From assembly GCA_002110485.1 (NCBI GenBank), contig MOWL01000067.1, forward strand, positions 1,674,001 through 1,738,000: DNA of 64,000 nucleotides, read 5' to 3'. Every line of letters begins with the position of its first letter. The first letter of the stretch is position 1. The notes beneath the pieces were generated by a model. That model did not search any database. It was not told the DNA's origin and was given only the letters and a program-made list of their open reading frames with translations. The stretch is from Emergomyces orientalis. Its lineage: Eukaryota > Ascomycota > Eurotiomycetes > Onygenales > Ajellomycetaceae. Both the position numbers and the translations under genes were made by a program. This document shows positions 1 to 10,912 of this stretch, piece by piece.

Positions 1-1
1 T

Positions 2-310
2 CGTATAAGTGAACTTGAGTTGATCAATGAACTCTTTCGAGGAAGGGTTGCGGAATTGGAGCAAAGTGACGCTGCCGCAAGAAGATCGGAAATGATTGTC
101 CGAGATTCTGAGTCGCGCCTGAGCCAATCGCTGGAAGACGCTCACAGGCGCGAGGAGGGTCTAAAACGCAGGATAGTCGAACTCGAACAGGCGTTAATCG
201 ACCAGGAATTGCTGCAGGGTACTTCTGAACCTCACGCGAAAAAAATCCGCCTTTCTGATGTCGTCGACTATAGCCCTGATTCAACCAGCAAGTCTCCACA
301 GCCTCTCTAG
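2..310 (+). CDS. C-terminal part of a coiled-coil protein (5' end outside window)
   Basis: The reading frame is open from the left edge, so this is the last exon, or the end of it, of a gene that starts upstream. The visible ~102 residues are rich in Glu, Arg, Leu and Ala with heptad-like spacing (for example RVAELEQ, RRIVELEQAL), which suggests a coiled coil. It ends in a short basic, Ser/Pro-rich tail (HAKKIRL...SPQPL). The basic KKIRL stretch could be part of a nuclear signal, but that is only a guess. The family cannot be told from this fragment. T/C-rich DNA after the stop at 308-310 looks like 3' UTR. Confidence 0.6.
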   Translation, partial: RISELELINELFRGRVAELEQSDAAARRSEMIVRDSESRLSQSLEDAHRREEGLKRRIVELEQALIDQELLQGTSEPHAKKIRLSDVVDYSPDSTSKSPQPL

Positions 311-1940
311 TAGTGAGCGATCCTTCATTCTTTTTGTTGGACTTGAGCCGGTTATTCTCAACACACGATGCGGCTGTATAGCAGACATCCCTCCCCCCAA
401 CAAACAGATACTTTCCGGTTCCAAATTCTTGAGCTTGATACCCTTATGACTCTTATCGCAAAAATATTTTCTGAGAGTTTCATTTTTTGACATTTTTATT
501 CTACCGATTGTAATGTATTACTTCTATTTTCTTTTCCATCACACTTTTCATTTTTTCTCTCATCCGGCCCATTGTTCCCGCCGCAAAGAAAAACCAGACA
601 TAACATCTTCTCTTTCTCACGGTTGACTTCTTAATATTCGTCGACATGGATAAATTTCAATCCCCCTTCATGCTGTACTTTTATTTCTCGTGCTCTTTTC
701 TATTTCAACCCAATCTTTTGAATTCATCTGAACTAAATTCCAGCGAACAAACGAAAAAATGGGGAAAACTAAAACGTCAACGAAAGTACAGGACTAAGGA
801 TAGCAAATAGTTCCCCTTCCCCAATTTCTTTCGGCTGGTATCAACACTGCTTTGCCTGTGTGGGGTTCTTCTGGTTTCGTCCTTTTACGACAGGGATACC
901 GAGATCAGCGCCGGGATGATTATTGGCTATGAAGGGAAGCTAGCTAATTTTTCTCATATATTTTGTTCCGGCTTCCTTTCCTACTTATTCACCTGTGCTG
1001 TTATTATTATAATTATTGCCATTATTATCATTAATATGGGGGAACATCACTTAGAAGGATTATTTTTTTCTTTTTTCTCTTTTTGTTTTCGTTTTTAGTT
1101 TTTCGTTTTTCCGATCCGCACTAATTTTTGGTCTTATTTTGGTTCTTCAGATACTGGGATATATATTAAAAAAAAGGTATTATTATATATGTGAACGGGC
1201 TATGTTGGAAACATTTTGATTTGTCTTTTCTTCCTTTTTTTTCGCCTTTCCTTTTCTTTGTCGGGCAGATTTTATCTTCTGGCCCCTTTTAATCATGTTC
1301 TTTATACCTCTCATTACCTTTTCGCCTTTTGCTATATGCTCATCCTCATCTTCTTTTTCATCATCATCACGTATTATTCTTCTTGTTGTTCCCGTTGGAA
1401 TTATCTTTTTTTAATACCAAGGGGTGGTTGTACTTTTTGTATTATTCTTTATCTACTTGATTTAATATTTTGGCATGATGATCGCTGAACCAAGTTTCTA
1501 TACAACAAAAACAAATGCTCTATAGAACAGGCTTCCTTACATCTCCCCTTTATTAACTTCTCTTCTTTTATTCCAATTCTAGCTCCAATCGCTGAAGAGT
1601 ACGCGCAGGCCAGTGAATCAGGTGTTTCATTTGAAGCTTTCAATTTTTGACCGTTGAACGTTAAGGCCACCTGACAAAATCGACATCCTGGCACAAAAAT
1701 TATCCATTGGGGAGGCTCACTGCCGCTGCTTCTCTCTGTTTGGTTTCGACTCGAGGATCGAACTATGCCCGTGTGATAACCACAGCAAATCGGAAATTGC
1801 ACTTCTAACATAAACGATATTTTTTCCCCATATGTGATCAGGGATTTATAGGAATCTATCTTTCGTGCTGTTTGTTTCCGCAGTGCTGGTTGCCGGCAAT
1901 TTGTGCGTACGACGTGGAACATATATGCCCCATTCATTCA
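311..1940. other. Gene-poor stretch, 3' flanks
   Basis: This stretch is AT- and pyrimidine-rich with many T runs (about 1060-1250). Short open frames occur on both strands but show no recognisable domain or good splice pattern. It probably holds the 3' UTRs of the two flanking genes. Confidence 0.5.
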
Positions 1941-3453
1941 TCACACAAATTTTATCCAGCATCTCTCAATCTCGTTCCCCTTCCAAATCCTAAACCCCCC
2001 ATTAACCTCGTCTTCCACTTCAAACTTAAACATTTTTGGATACTTCACACCAAACAAATGGAAAATACACTGTGTCACCTCACCCACCCAGTCAACACGC
2101 TTTCCAGAAGCCTTCGCCAGCATATCGCATCTTACTAGCAGACGCCAGCAATAGCTTAAATATTTGCGAAGCTGAACAGCATTGTCTGTGTGCAGGGGAT
2201 CATCAGGAACAATGGACAGGCGATTGGGTTCGTATCTCGCAAACTCGAGTATTTTCAAGCCTAGCTCTGTGGGGAGTCCCTTTGTGCCTAGGTAGTGGAG
2301 GACGGTTTCAATGTCTGGCCTTGAGGGGACATATACGTGGGCGAAGCCTGGTTGCCGCATTTGTGCTAGTGATACGTGGCCGTAGACAACGTCGTCACTC
2401 CAGTCCCTTGCGGCATACATGCCTTTTAACACGCCGAAGAACTCGCGGTGTGGGTATGTGTGGATGTCATAATCGCGCGCGGCTGTGCAGCGGCATAGCA
2501 TCAGTTGATAAGCGGCTGTTCGTCGGTAATCCATGCCACTTTCTTTCTCTTTTTTATTTACCCATTTAGTCAGACAAATCCCTTAGTTGCTGGGTGGTTT
2601 GGAGACAAGATGGATTTTTTTCTCTTTCAGTTTAGGGTAAGATTTTGGTATGATAGCTACCAAATAGAGGTGGAAAAAAGAAGGTCACATTTCGTAATTT
2701 TCACGACGTACCAGAACTGGCATCCTCCGCAACCTTCCTCTCCTCCATAACATACAACACATTCAAACAAACATACGCCATCAGCGCTGCGCGCATCAGC
2801 TCCCCCCAACCATAATCCGGTGGAAACTCATACGGGAACGACCACCACGCCGCTACAGGAAGTGCATTTCCCCGTCGGAACGCGACGCGCAAAAGCACAT
2901 CCATCTCATTATGCAGAAGTAGTATCTTAATTAGCTCCGCTGCATTCTGATGGTCGCGCAGATTACACATTAGCCGTGGATCGCAGTTATCATAACTGCG
3001 CACCCAAAAGGACATCTGTCGGCATTCATCGCTGAGAATCATGGTGCTGTCACAATAGTACGTAGGCATATCAGTGGCTGGAGGGTGGTTTTGCCAGGGG
3101 CCCCATTGGATCCACTCAGTCATGCGCGCGTTGCGAAATCTTTGGAGCGTGTGCCCGATTTTACGGGCTGTGGTGGTAGACATGTATTCAGATTCATCGT
3201 CGATCGCATGCGTACCTTCGGTATTGATCTTGAGATGATAATCTTCTGCAGCTGGATACTTGGCACGCTCGCTACTAGAGAAGGCTTCGACGTTCTGTTC
3301 GAAGGCATTGGCGAAGTGGGTTAGCTGCTTTGCCTGGCTGGGCTTGTGTCTAGGGTATAAATTTGTTTTCCAATGGTAGCGCGGGTTTTCGGTGATGTAT
3401 TTGAAGTTGGATGTAAGGGTGTACCAAGGGAGGTTATGGGCTTGGTGGGCCAT
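1941..3453 (-). CDS. Hypothetical fungal protein, two exons
   Basis: I do not recognise the family. Exon 1 (3453-2712) starts with ATG and encodes about 247 residues rich in Trp, His and Tyr. It ends at a strong donor, GTACGT (first intron base 2711). A candidate acceptor at 2544-2543, after a CTGAC branch-like site, joins in frame to exon 2 (2542-1941), giving 447 residues. Exon 2 contains LPTELGLKILEFARYEP, a segment of the kind seen near the start of F-box-like fungal proteins, here in the C-terminal half. No signal peptide is seen; one hydrophobic stretch (ALMAYVCLNVLYVM) ends exon 1. The acceptor is purine-rich rather than the usual YAG, so the join is less sure than the exons. The alternative is two separate small genes. 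Confidence 0.5.
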
Positions 3454-4389
3454 GGTAAGGGGTTGACGCCCAGGTAACTAATAGTAATTAGATAGAGATA
3501 ACGGACATCTGGTTTTGTATGTTGCTCCCCAACTATTGAAATTCAAGATTATTTCAACCCTATAGCTGTTAAGAGGAAGAATAATATTTACTCGTATTTT
3601 GATCCGGCTGCTTCGCATTCAATCACGTGAACGGCTTGCCCTAATTAAAGCATGCTGGAGGCCATGAACAATAGAAGTACAATATAGGGGACCTTTATAT
3701 AGTTTCTGCAGAAAGGCGGCGTTTATGTGATAGAAAGGAAACCTACGTAGTGAGCGTAAGGGGAGATTTTTTTGGAATCAAGATGCATAGTTGATAGGTG
3801 AAAAAAAGTCAGAGTACAGGATAATTAACTGAACTAGTCATGGGCATTCCGATTGCCGGGGTGCTATCTACCTCTTTCAAAAATAAATAAAAATAAAAAT
3901 AAAAGAGGTATTTTGTAATGTAGAAGGATGATACGTATTGGAAATTGTCGTGGTTGCTTAACGATAAGGTGAAAACAAACGGGGGGATGCCGAAGGGTGG
4001 TAGGTATTAGGAAAAGGAACTGGAGAAACAAGTTTATCCGTACAGTTCAGGCCATACCCCGATTGAGGTGCCTCCGCGATATTCCAGACATATTCCTCAA
4101 GTTGTAATTAATCACTTTAATTGCGAAAGGGGCGTTATATGTCGATGCGTATTGACCTTGTAGCGTTTACTTCCTCTGTAGGCGAAATTGGAATCGACCA
4201 CTCCGCAATTTTCCACCAGCAGATTAAAGTGAAAGCCATTGATGAGAGAAGATATTGGCTGGCGGAGTCTGATTTTTCTCCTCCAGATCCGCCAGGGCCA
4301 GAACTCTGGCTCAGCAGATGGTTCACAATCCAAACTACTAGGAGAAAGGCAATGGAATGACTACCATGAGTGGGTTAGCTACTTTTCAG
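3454..4389. other. Intergenic, nothing recognised
   Basis: This is AT-rich DNA between two minus-strand genes. It includes a CACGTG core in TCACGTGA near 3624 and an A-rich tract near 3880-3905. It should hold the promoter of the gene to its left and the 3' UTR of the gene to its right. No coding signal is convincing. Confidence 0.5.
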
Positions 4390-6018
4390 TCATAGTACGA
4401 GGGATGTGCAGACAAAGGAGTGATGGGCCTTACGCAAAACTTCGCGTAATGTGGCGAAAGCGTTTTGCCAGCAATCCAGCGAAAATAGAGGTGAACGTGA
4501 AGGAAAGCCCAAGGCCACTGTGGTCATTGTTAGAACCAATGCTGTCATCGCCGAGAATTCTATGAGAGAAAGAAATACATACACCCAGTGGCCAACTTTG
4601 GAAACCAGAGGGTCTCCACTTGTCATTAAGTTGACAATGTTGAATACTACCATCGAGGTACCAAATGTGCGGGGCTGCCCGAGCTTCTGGCCTAGAAGAA
4701 AGCAGACAGGGACAGACAAGGCGGCGAACACAAGTAAAACAATATCATCGGAACTCAACCTGCTTGAAGCATTTTGTTTCCTTTCATTATGCTCACCCTG
4801 ATTGATTGGATGAGCCGATGAACAAGATAAAAGAATTGAAAATGTCAAGGAAGATGCCATTTGGGGTCTTATTCGTAAGTGTTGTATCACTGAAGCAATA
4901 CCCCCGCTGTTGTAGTCGCTGTTTTTGTACGCGCCCTTCCCACCATAATTATGGGCCTTGACTGTTTCCCCGAAGAAAAACCTTGGAAGAAATACTTCTA
5001 GGGCATGAACAGGGTATAAGAGACCCCGAGGGACGAAATCTTTCATGGAGTGTAATAAATTGGGTCCTAGTCGAGTGGTATAGCTCGCCGGTTGTAAAAA
5101 GGTCGAAGCTACTCCAGTATCCGAAAGTTGCGTACTAGGTTGATTTGGGTAATAGTCTGCTAAGGAGGAGATATTTGGGGGTCGAGGCGGTGTGTGGCAA
5201 GTTGCGAAACCATTCAGGGGGAAAGGGGAAATTATGTTTCGGGTGTAGAACATGCTGGCCAGTGACTCGGAATAGAACTCGATCTGTCGGAATATGTTTG
5301 GGCGCGCAAGAGTTGTACGGTGATGTTGAAACCTAGGAACCGTTGTGCCTTTATCCGCTCTTTTGCTATACCAACATCGAGCAACAGCCGTCCAGGTCTG
5401 CCGGTCACCAGTTTCAATATTCTCAGCAGCCATTCTATACCTAGCCAGATCACCAAGATATTCAATCCATGTGGTATTAAACGTAGGTGCAGCCTCCATA
5501 AGCGATGCCACCAGAGAATAAGCTACATATACGAATGACAGCATATGATCTAAGGAAGATGGGAGATGTTGCGTCAAAATCTCAAGCAATGGATGAATTC
5601 CATGCCTCCACACTCGTGCCGGCATTGAATATTTGGCGGCTACCCTCCTAAGAGCCGGAGTAGCTGAAGGGTGTTGTGAAGCCAAAAAAAAGTCATGATG
5701 CTCGTGAAGCAAGGCCCTATGGAGGCTGATAAGAGCCTCCCATTGAATTGGTGTCAGATCGTTGCTGGCTGGGAGTTGTCGATCTATTTTGATGCACTTT
5801 TTCTCGACCATAACTAAACCCGCGTAGATTCCTTTTACTTCCTGTACCAATTGTTCTGCTGAGATGGGCCGAATCTCAGGTTGGGGGACGATCACATCAG
5901 GGGAGGGCTCAGGTGGGATCAGGTTAGAGGATTGAATGCACATTTCGCGGGTATTGGGGTATGTTTTAGGAGGATGGTTGGATTCTGGGAATTGTTCCCG
6001 CTTGATATCTTCGGTCAT
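4390..6018 (-). CDS. EST1-type DNA/RNA-binding domain protein with C-terminal membrane segments
   Basis: A single-exon gene of 542 residues starting at ATG 6018. Residues ~55-260 match the pattern of the EST1/SMG DNA/RNA-binding domain of filamentous fungi: a helical TPIQWEALISLHRALLHEHH segment, PARVWRHGIHPLLE, then RCWYSKRADKG and LARPNIFRQIEFYSESLAS, typical of the TPR-like helices. The N-terminal 50 residues are Pro-rich and polar. After residue ~400 the protein changes character, with three hydrophobic stretches (IVLLVFAALSVPVCFLLG, SMVVFNIVNLM, VYVFLSLIEFSAMTALVLTM), so the C-terminus is probably membrane-embedded. EST1/SMG proteins act in telomerase recruitment and RNA decay, but this fungal-specific membrane form has no assigned role. 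The domain call is firm, the function is not. Confidence 0.8.
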   Translation of the reverse strand: MTEDIKREQFPESNHPPKTYPNTREMCIQSSNLIPPEPSPDVIVPQPEIRPISAEQLVQEVKGIYAGLVMVEKKCIKIDRQLPASNDLTPIQWEALISLHRALLHEHHDFFLASQHPSATPALRRVAAKYSMPARVWRHGIHPLLEILTQHLPSSLDHMLSFVYVAYSLVASLMEAAPTFNTTWIEYLGDLARYRMAAENIETGDRQTWTAVARCWYSKRADKGTTVPRFQHHRTTLARPNIFRQIEFYSESLASMFYTRNIISPFPLNGFATCHTPPRPPNISSLADYYPNQPSTQLSDTGVASTFLQPASYTTRLGPNLLHSMKDFVPRGLLYPVHALEVFLPRFFFGETVKAHNYGGKGAYKNSDYNSGGIASVIQHLRIRPQMASSLTFSILLSCSSAHPINQGEHNERKQNASSRLSSDDIVLLVFAALSVPVCFLLGQKLGQPRTFGTSMVVFNIVNLMTSGDPLVSKVGHWVYVFLSLIEFSAMTALVLTMTTVALGFPSRSPLFSLDCWQNAFATLREVLRKAHHSFVCTSLVL

Positions 6019-6639
6019 AGTTGGTCTCGCATCAAAGCCAAGGCAAGGGCCTCTCCAAAAGTTCTTAACTGACTGTGAGATGGGGAATTAAATGAAGTGG
6101 GTCGGTTTGAGAGGGCAATTATAGATAGGTACTCTTACTACCTGAGGCGAAGAGGGGCTGGCTTTATATTTGAGTAGCTGTGAGGTTTATGGTATGGGTG
6201 GAAAGAAAACAGAGAGGTAGAGGGGAGTTGGGAAGGCTGAGGTCAGTGGGCCCTTGGGAGGGACGTTTCCCATAGGCTTTATCATCGTGCGCAAGAACAG
6301 TCGGGCAAGCAATAATTGACCGCCCTCTATACCTCTTCTGAAATGGTAGCCAATGCATTGATTCGCTGAAACTAAGTTCTCAGCCACGTCAGTCGGCGGC
6401 TCCAATGTGCATGAAGCAGAGCCTCGTCCTTCCTGGAGTAGAAACCGACGGAGCCTCATATTCAAGTTAAATGAATGAGCCGCTTCATACTAAACCAAAA
6501 TATTTACTCTTCAGTTTCGTGATAATATCATCGCAGCCTTCAAACCAAAAGAAGAGTGCCAAAACTTCCATCCCAAATGGTAACGATAAACCGTCATATC
6601 TCTCGCAAAATATAGGGCTCTATCCAAAAATTGCGTGAA
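6019..6639. other. Divergent intergenic region
   Basis: This separates the minus-strand EST1-domain gene from a plus-strand membrane protein and should carry both promoters. No clear TATA box or known site was identified. Confidence 0.45.
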
Positions 6640-7303
6640 ATGAACTTTGACACTTGGAAATGCTGCCACTGCAATTTAGGTGTGAGGAGAGCCCAACGCT
6701 CCATCACACGACTTCTCGGCACCTCGGTGGCCACCACGATAGGCATCGCCACTGCTCTAGTGATATCCAACTACGACCCAGTCCATGAGAAAAGAGGTGG
6801 TGATGGGCCGCTGGGTTTGCTTAAGCTGATAGTTGGAACAATAGAAGTGAGAATCTCTTTTTCCAAAATTCCCAGACCTCCCACTCACATTTGACCTGAC
6901 GTCGAGAACACGATAGTATAAATTCGCCGATATCCAAGTGCCTCAATGCACCGAGCAACCTTCTCCCACCACCTTCACCATCTCGTGGGCAATATTTGCT
7001 CTCACATCATTAACACTGCATCATACGTTCCGAGACGTCCGATATCGAGACAAAATACTGCTGGCAGTTTGTGGGGGGGGGATGGTTTTGCTTCAGATGC
7101 TCGGCAACAAAGGCTTCCTGGAGACCTTGGGGACATACCTACCCTGCCTCGTTCAGGCAGGACTCTTTGTGGCGATGACACTCCATGACTGGCATTTGAA
7201 CTTGGAGGTTGAGGGAATGGATAATGAACCTGTTGAGAATACTGAAAAGGATGGACTAGAATGCGATGAAGGGGGATTGGGTGACCTGAAGATCGAGGTC
7301 TGA
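6640..7303 (+). CDS. Small hypothetical membrane protein, two exons
   Basis: Exon 1 (6640-6846, ATG at 6640) ends at donor GTGAGA. The intron (6847-6916, 70 bp) has a CTGAC branch site shortly before the terminal AG. Exon 2 (6917-7303) continues in phase 0, giving 198 residues. The protein has hydrophobic stretches at about residues 27-43 (LLGTSVATTIGIATALVIS), 90-105 (FTISWAIFALTSLTL) and 115-145 (ILLAVCGGGMVLLQML, LPCLVQAGLFVAM), followed by an acidic tail. Function is unknown. The N-terminal CCHC cluster (residues 8-11) is too short to call a zinc site. A run of eight G residues at 7073-7080 lies inside exon 2. Confidence 0.6.
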
Positions 7304-8250
7304 GTTTGTTGACTCCGGAAGGACCCAAATCTCGGCCCGATTTTTCGGAGAACCACCTGGAACCTTATTTAACTTTAAACATCACAAGATAACCAGAGTT
7401 TTTTCTTTCTCCATTGAATGTTGTTGCCTATGCTGTACATAATCCTAACTCAAGTTGTTAGTTGATGCTTTTGTCGATTTCATTATTACTGCTTTCACGG
7501 AAATGGCCAGGAAGGTTCACGCCCGTGGTATACCACTGTTTCAAAATTCTAAGATCTGCCTATCTCATGAGAATTTTTCGTGACACTCCCACAGACACCA
7601 TACTCCAAAACAGTTGGCTGTACTTGTCTGCCCCTTTGGAACCAACTGCCTTCGTCTTCTATTATTATAGGAAGAAATAGGAGAATGGCCGCGTGGATCA
7701 CCGTATATTCCATTCGGAGAAGTTCAGAGTCACTGAGGATCAATTTCAATCTACATTCTAAATGCGATTAACCAAGTATGTATACTGCCAATACCTGATC
7801 CAAACTTCTTGTGGATCGATTGAGGCCCTCAGATCTAAAAGTATTCTACCAGGGAAGGAACGCCGAAAGAAATCCTGCCAGCTTCTCTGACCCTGGCGAG
7901 GATTAACGAAAAAACCCAAAGTAAACGAAACCTAAAAAATGCCATCTAAATAAAAAGAATGCCTATCCTGAGATATTGACGAAAAAGTGGTCCAACCGGT
8001 CCTGCGGCGTATAAACGACGATACGAACAAGGGTGTTTGCGGACGAAACAAACATGTCCACCATGACGTGGTGGTGACAATAAAATGGCTAAAGATAGGA
8101 GTAAATATTGGAGGGCTCTAAATGAGTGATCTTGCAGTGAAATAAACGCTCGCGTTGTCCTCATGATATAACGACGAGGGTATGGTCTTCGTATCTCCAG
8201 AATTCTGCGAGTGAGTCGCATGCCCAGGGTCCAAATGAATCCAGCAAAAT
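7304..8250. other. Intergenic between convergent genes
   Basis: Only short open frames without domain signals are present. It should hold the 3' UTRs of the membrane-protein gene and the MFS transporter gene. Confidence 0.45.
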
Positions 8251-10288
8251 TTATGCGATTCGTTCATGGAAGTCCTTCCCGCCTAAACGACCAAGAACTT
8301 GTCTCTCATGCCAAATAGTCCAAAGTGTTATTGCCGCTCCCGCAAGGCCAGCGTAAAACGTGATTGTATAGGAGGTGCTATAGCATTTCAATCCCTCCTG
8401 GCAATCGAGTTCTCCATCCGGCAACACTGTGGAATGGGTGTCGTATATGCTGCCATACAGGAGGTTGAATATGTTTCCCCAGATAACTGGTGAAAAGCAC
8501 ATCACTCCCCAATTTTGCGATATGCCTCCAACACCGAAGGTGTGGGCGACAAGGGACGGGAAAACACCGAACAAGAAGCCGTAAGCAAGTCCAGTCAGTC
8601 CCGAGACTGCGATAAGCAGGTGTGGGTCCGAAATCATGAACCCGGCAAGCTGCGCAGCGCAGAAGATGACAGCTGACGTGAATAAGCACCAGAATCGTGA
8701 CATATGGAGCTTTTTCACAAGGATGTCGGAGCCAATGCCTAAAAACCAGAAAGTTTACGTCCGTCAGCGTCTCCTGGGATGTTAAATAGATGCTCAAGGT
8801 TGGTAAACATACCGCTCAAAAGGCGGCCAACGCAACTAAGTATCGATAGAGTAGACACATGCATCATCTGTTGTTTTTGAATGAATTCGGAATCCGCACT
8901 ATCGTCATAGTATTTCCACAAGGCTTTGACCTGCGTTAAAAATTGTTGTTAATCAACGTACAAACTTGACATTGGGAAAAGAGCCTTACGTTATTACCAA
9001 TATTACTGCACTTGTATTAGTTTGAATTCTTGTTTCCCTAGGGTAATATAATGTACTCACTTAATTGTCATCAACCCAATACCCGTGAACAGCCCTAGAA
9101 GTACAAACAGTTGCCAAAACTCCACAGTGGGAACCATAGACCAACCACGAACATCTGCATATCGTGAGTCACGGCCAGGATTGACAGAGGTGTCTTCGTC
9201 GTAAAACGAATCTTTGGAGCTTCTGGGGGAAAGGGATCGAGCCATCAGGGAGGAATTTTCATCGGGATCTAAATTGGGTGCAGCGGATTCCGAATATCCC
9301 GCAGATCCCGATGTAGTGTCTTTAGAGATTGGGAGATTGGAGGATTCATGTAGCCTACCTATTTCTGAGGAATTTCTGTGATGGCTGTCCCGAGATTTTG
9401 TTCTATGAAGCTGACTTGAATTCGAAAGCAGATTCGTTTCCGTGGGGAGAGAAGAGTATGGAGAAGATCGCGGTATGAGTCGCACAAAGAAGGAGCACAC
9501 AAGCAAGATAGTCGGTGTGCCAATAGCCAATAACAAAAGAAATTGGCCTGTATTATCTGGGAAGGCAAATGCTGAGAGGGTTGAAAAGAAAAAAGCACTC
9601 AACCCAAACGCAGCTAATGGGAAAGACGTTGCTGTACCGCGATGGTCCGGGAAGTTGGATGCAGCTATGTTGTACAGTCAGCGGTGACAAAATTGGTTAG
9701 TCCCTCGTCTGTTAATATAATCATACCGGCCTTGATCGCGCCAGAAAATCCCGCGCCGCTTCCCACGCCCGAGAGAAGCATGAAGAAACATAATGCCGGG
9801 ACTCCCATCGACCCCTGTCCGGAAACATATGCTATTGACGAGTCAGTTACTGGCTATTTTGAAGTTGCTTGAAATCTAACGAAAGGAATTACCTCGCTGA
9901 ATCGGAAAATAGCCCAACCCAAGTGCCACAATCCCTATCAAGATACCAGGCCTTGGACCCTTCGAATCAACGAGAAGACCGATGGGAATTCCGCTTGCAT
10001 ACATTCCCAGATTTCCAGCGGTTCCCTGCAACATGTTAGCAGAGAACCCTAGGGACTATTGAGCCGGACAAGAAATACAATCAAATTGCTCTCAGTAGAT
10101 GACAGCTTCAACCTTTCGGCAAACTGAGGAGCCCATGCTGAATATACGTACTGCATAAATGTTAGCCAGTCCGCCATCATTCAAATTAATGAGATATATG
10201 TACATACATTGGTTCCGCATGCTAAGGCAACGAACGTTGCGCCTACTATGGACAGCAGCCGCTGCAATTGAATGGAGGAAGCAAACAT
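8251..10288 (-). CDS. MFS transporter, Nodulin-like / MCH1-type family
   Basis: Eight exons join in frame: 10288-10208, 10150-10079, 10025-9893, 9831-9727, 9664-9061, 9005-8990, 8930-8813 and 8738-8251, for 538 residues. Exon 6 is only 16 nt. The N-terminus (SIVGATFVALACGTNYVYSAW, then APQFAERL) and the mid-region (SAFFFSTLSAFAF, QFLLLLAIGTPTILLV) fit the Nodulin-like MFS family that includes yeast Mch1. About 12 hydrophobic helices are split by a Ser-rich cytosolic loop (roughly residues 240-330). The C-terminal half has GRLLSGIGSD, GLAYGFLFGVFPSLVAHTFG and QNWG, typical of this group. It is a plasma- or vacuolar-membrane transporter. Yeast Mch1 is a monocarboxylate-transporter homologue without proven monocarboxylate transport, so the substrate is open. 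It diverges from the Serinc gene. Confidence 0.85.
8990..9005 (-). other. 16-nt microexon of the MFS transporter gene
   Basis: The exon before ends in phase 2 (AA) at donor GTGAGT (9060-9055). The 16 bases between an AG acceptor and a GTAAGG donor then encode N-N-I-G-N-N with the carried bases, and the next exon resumes as VKALW. Skipping the exon would break the frame. Confidence 0.8.
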
Positions 10289-10912
10289 TGCTGAAACAAT
10301 AGGTGGCCGTTAACCAAAGCTTTTAAATTAACGTATGATGATCATACGTTAGAGCCCCATTCAAATGACTAATACTGAATCGAAAGCGAATGGAGTCTGA
10401 TACTGGAGGGAGAGATCTGAGTAGGTAGTTAGATTATATATGAAACAGGACGAATTGCTGTAACCGAGGCAAAAGAATGTGACAACCATTGGTGGCAAAA
10501 TGAGGGTGTCTTATAAGAAGAGAGTATATGCTGTTTCAAAGTCTTTAGTAAATTCTTGCCATCAGAAGACAAAAATGGAACCTGGACGTCAGGTTCCGTG
10601 ATGTATTAACGAACGAGTTTGAGAACAAGTTGAGCTGCTTAGGATATGGAAATTGGGTGAAAGCTGCTGATCATCCCATGTAAAATTACATAATTCTCCA
10701 ATGTGACGTTGAAACTACTATATTTGGTTTAGTCGTGCCAAGCATTATGCGCCCTCCAATTCTTACATCATCCGCCGGCAACACTCCCAGCACTTTCTCA
10801 AACCTCCTCGTTAGGCCTCATCCACAACGCCGACCCTGCTGTACCGATACCCATACAACACATATCGATTCCTGAGACTCTCTCTCTGTTGTTATATCCT
10901 GGTTTTCTCATT
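10289..10912. promoter_or_regulatory. Divergent promoter region, MFS transporter / Serinc gene
   Basis: This 624-bp stretch separates two start codons on opposite strands, so it must hold both promoters. It contains pyrimidine-rich DNA just before the Serinc ATG (GAGACTCTCTCTCTG near 10875). No specific factor site was assigned. Confidence 0.5.

Noticed and set aside
1449..1937. Minus-strand open frame of 162 codons
   Set aside because: No domain, no upstream or downstream splice partner, and composition like the surrounding non-coding DNA.
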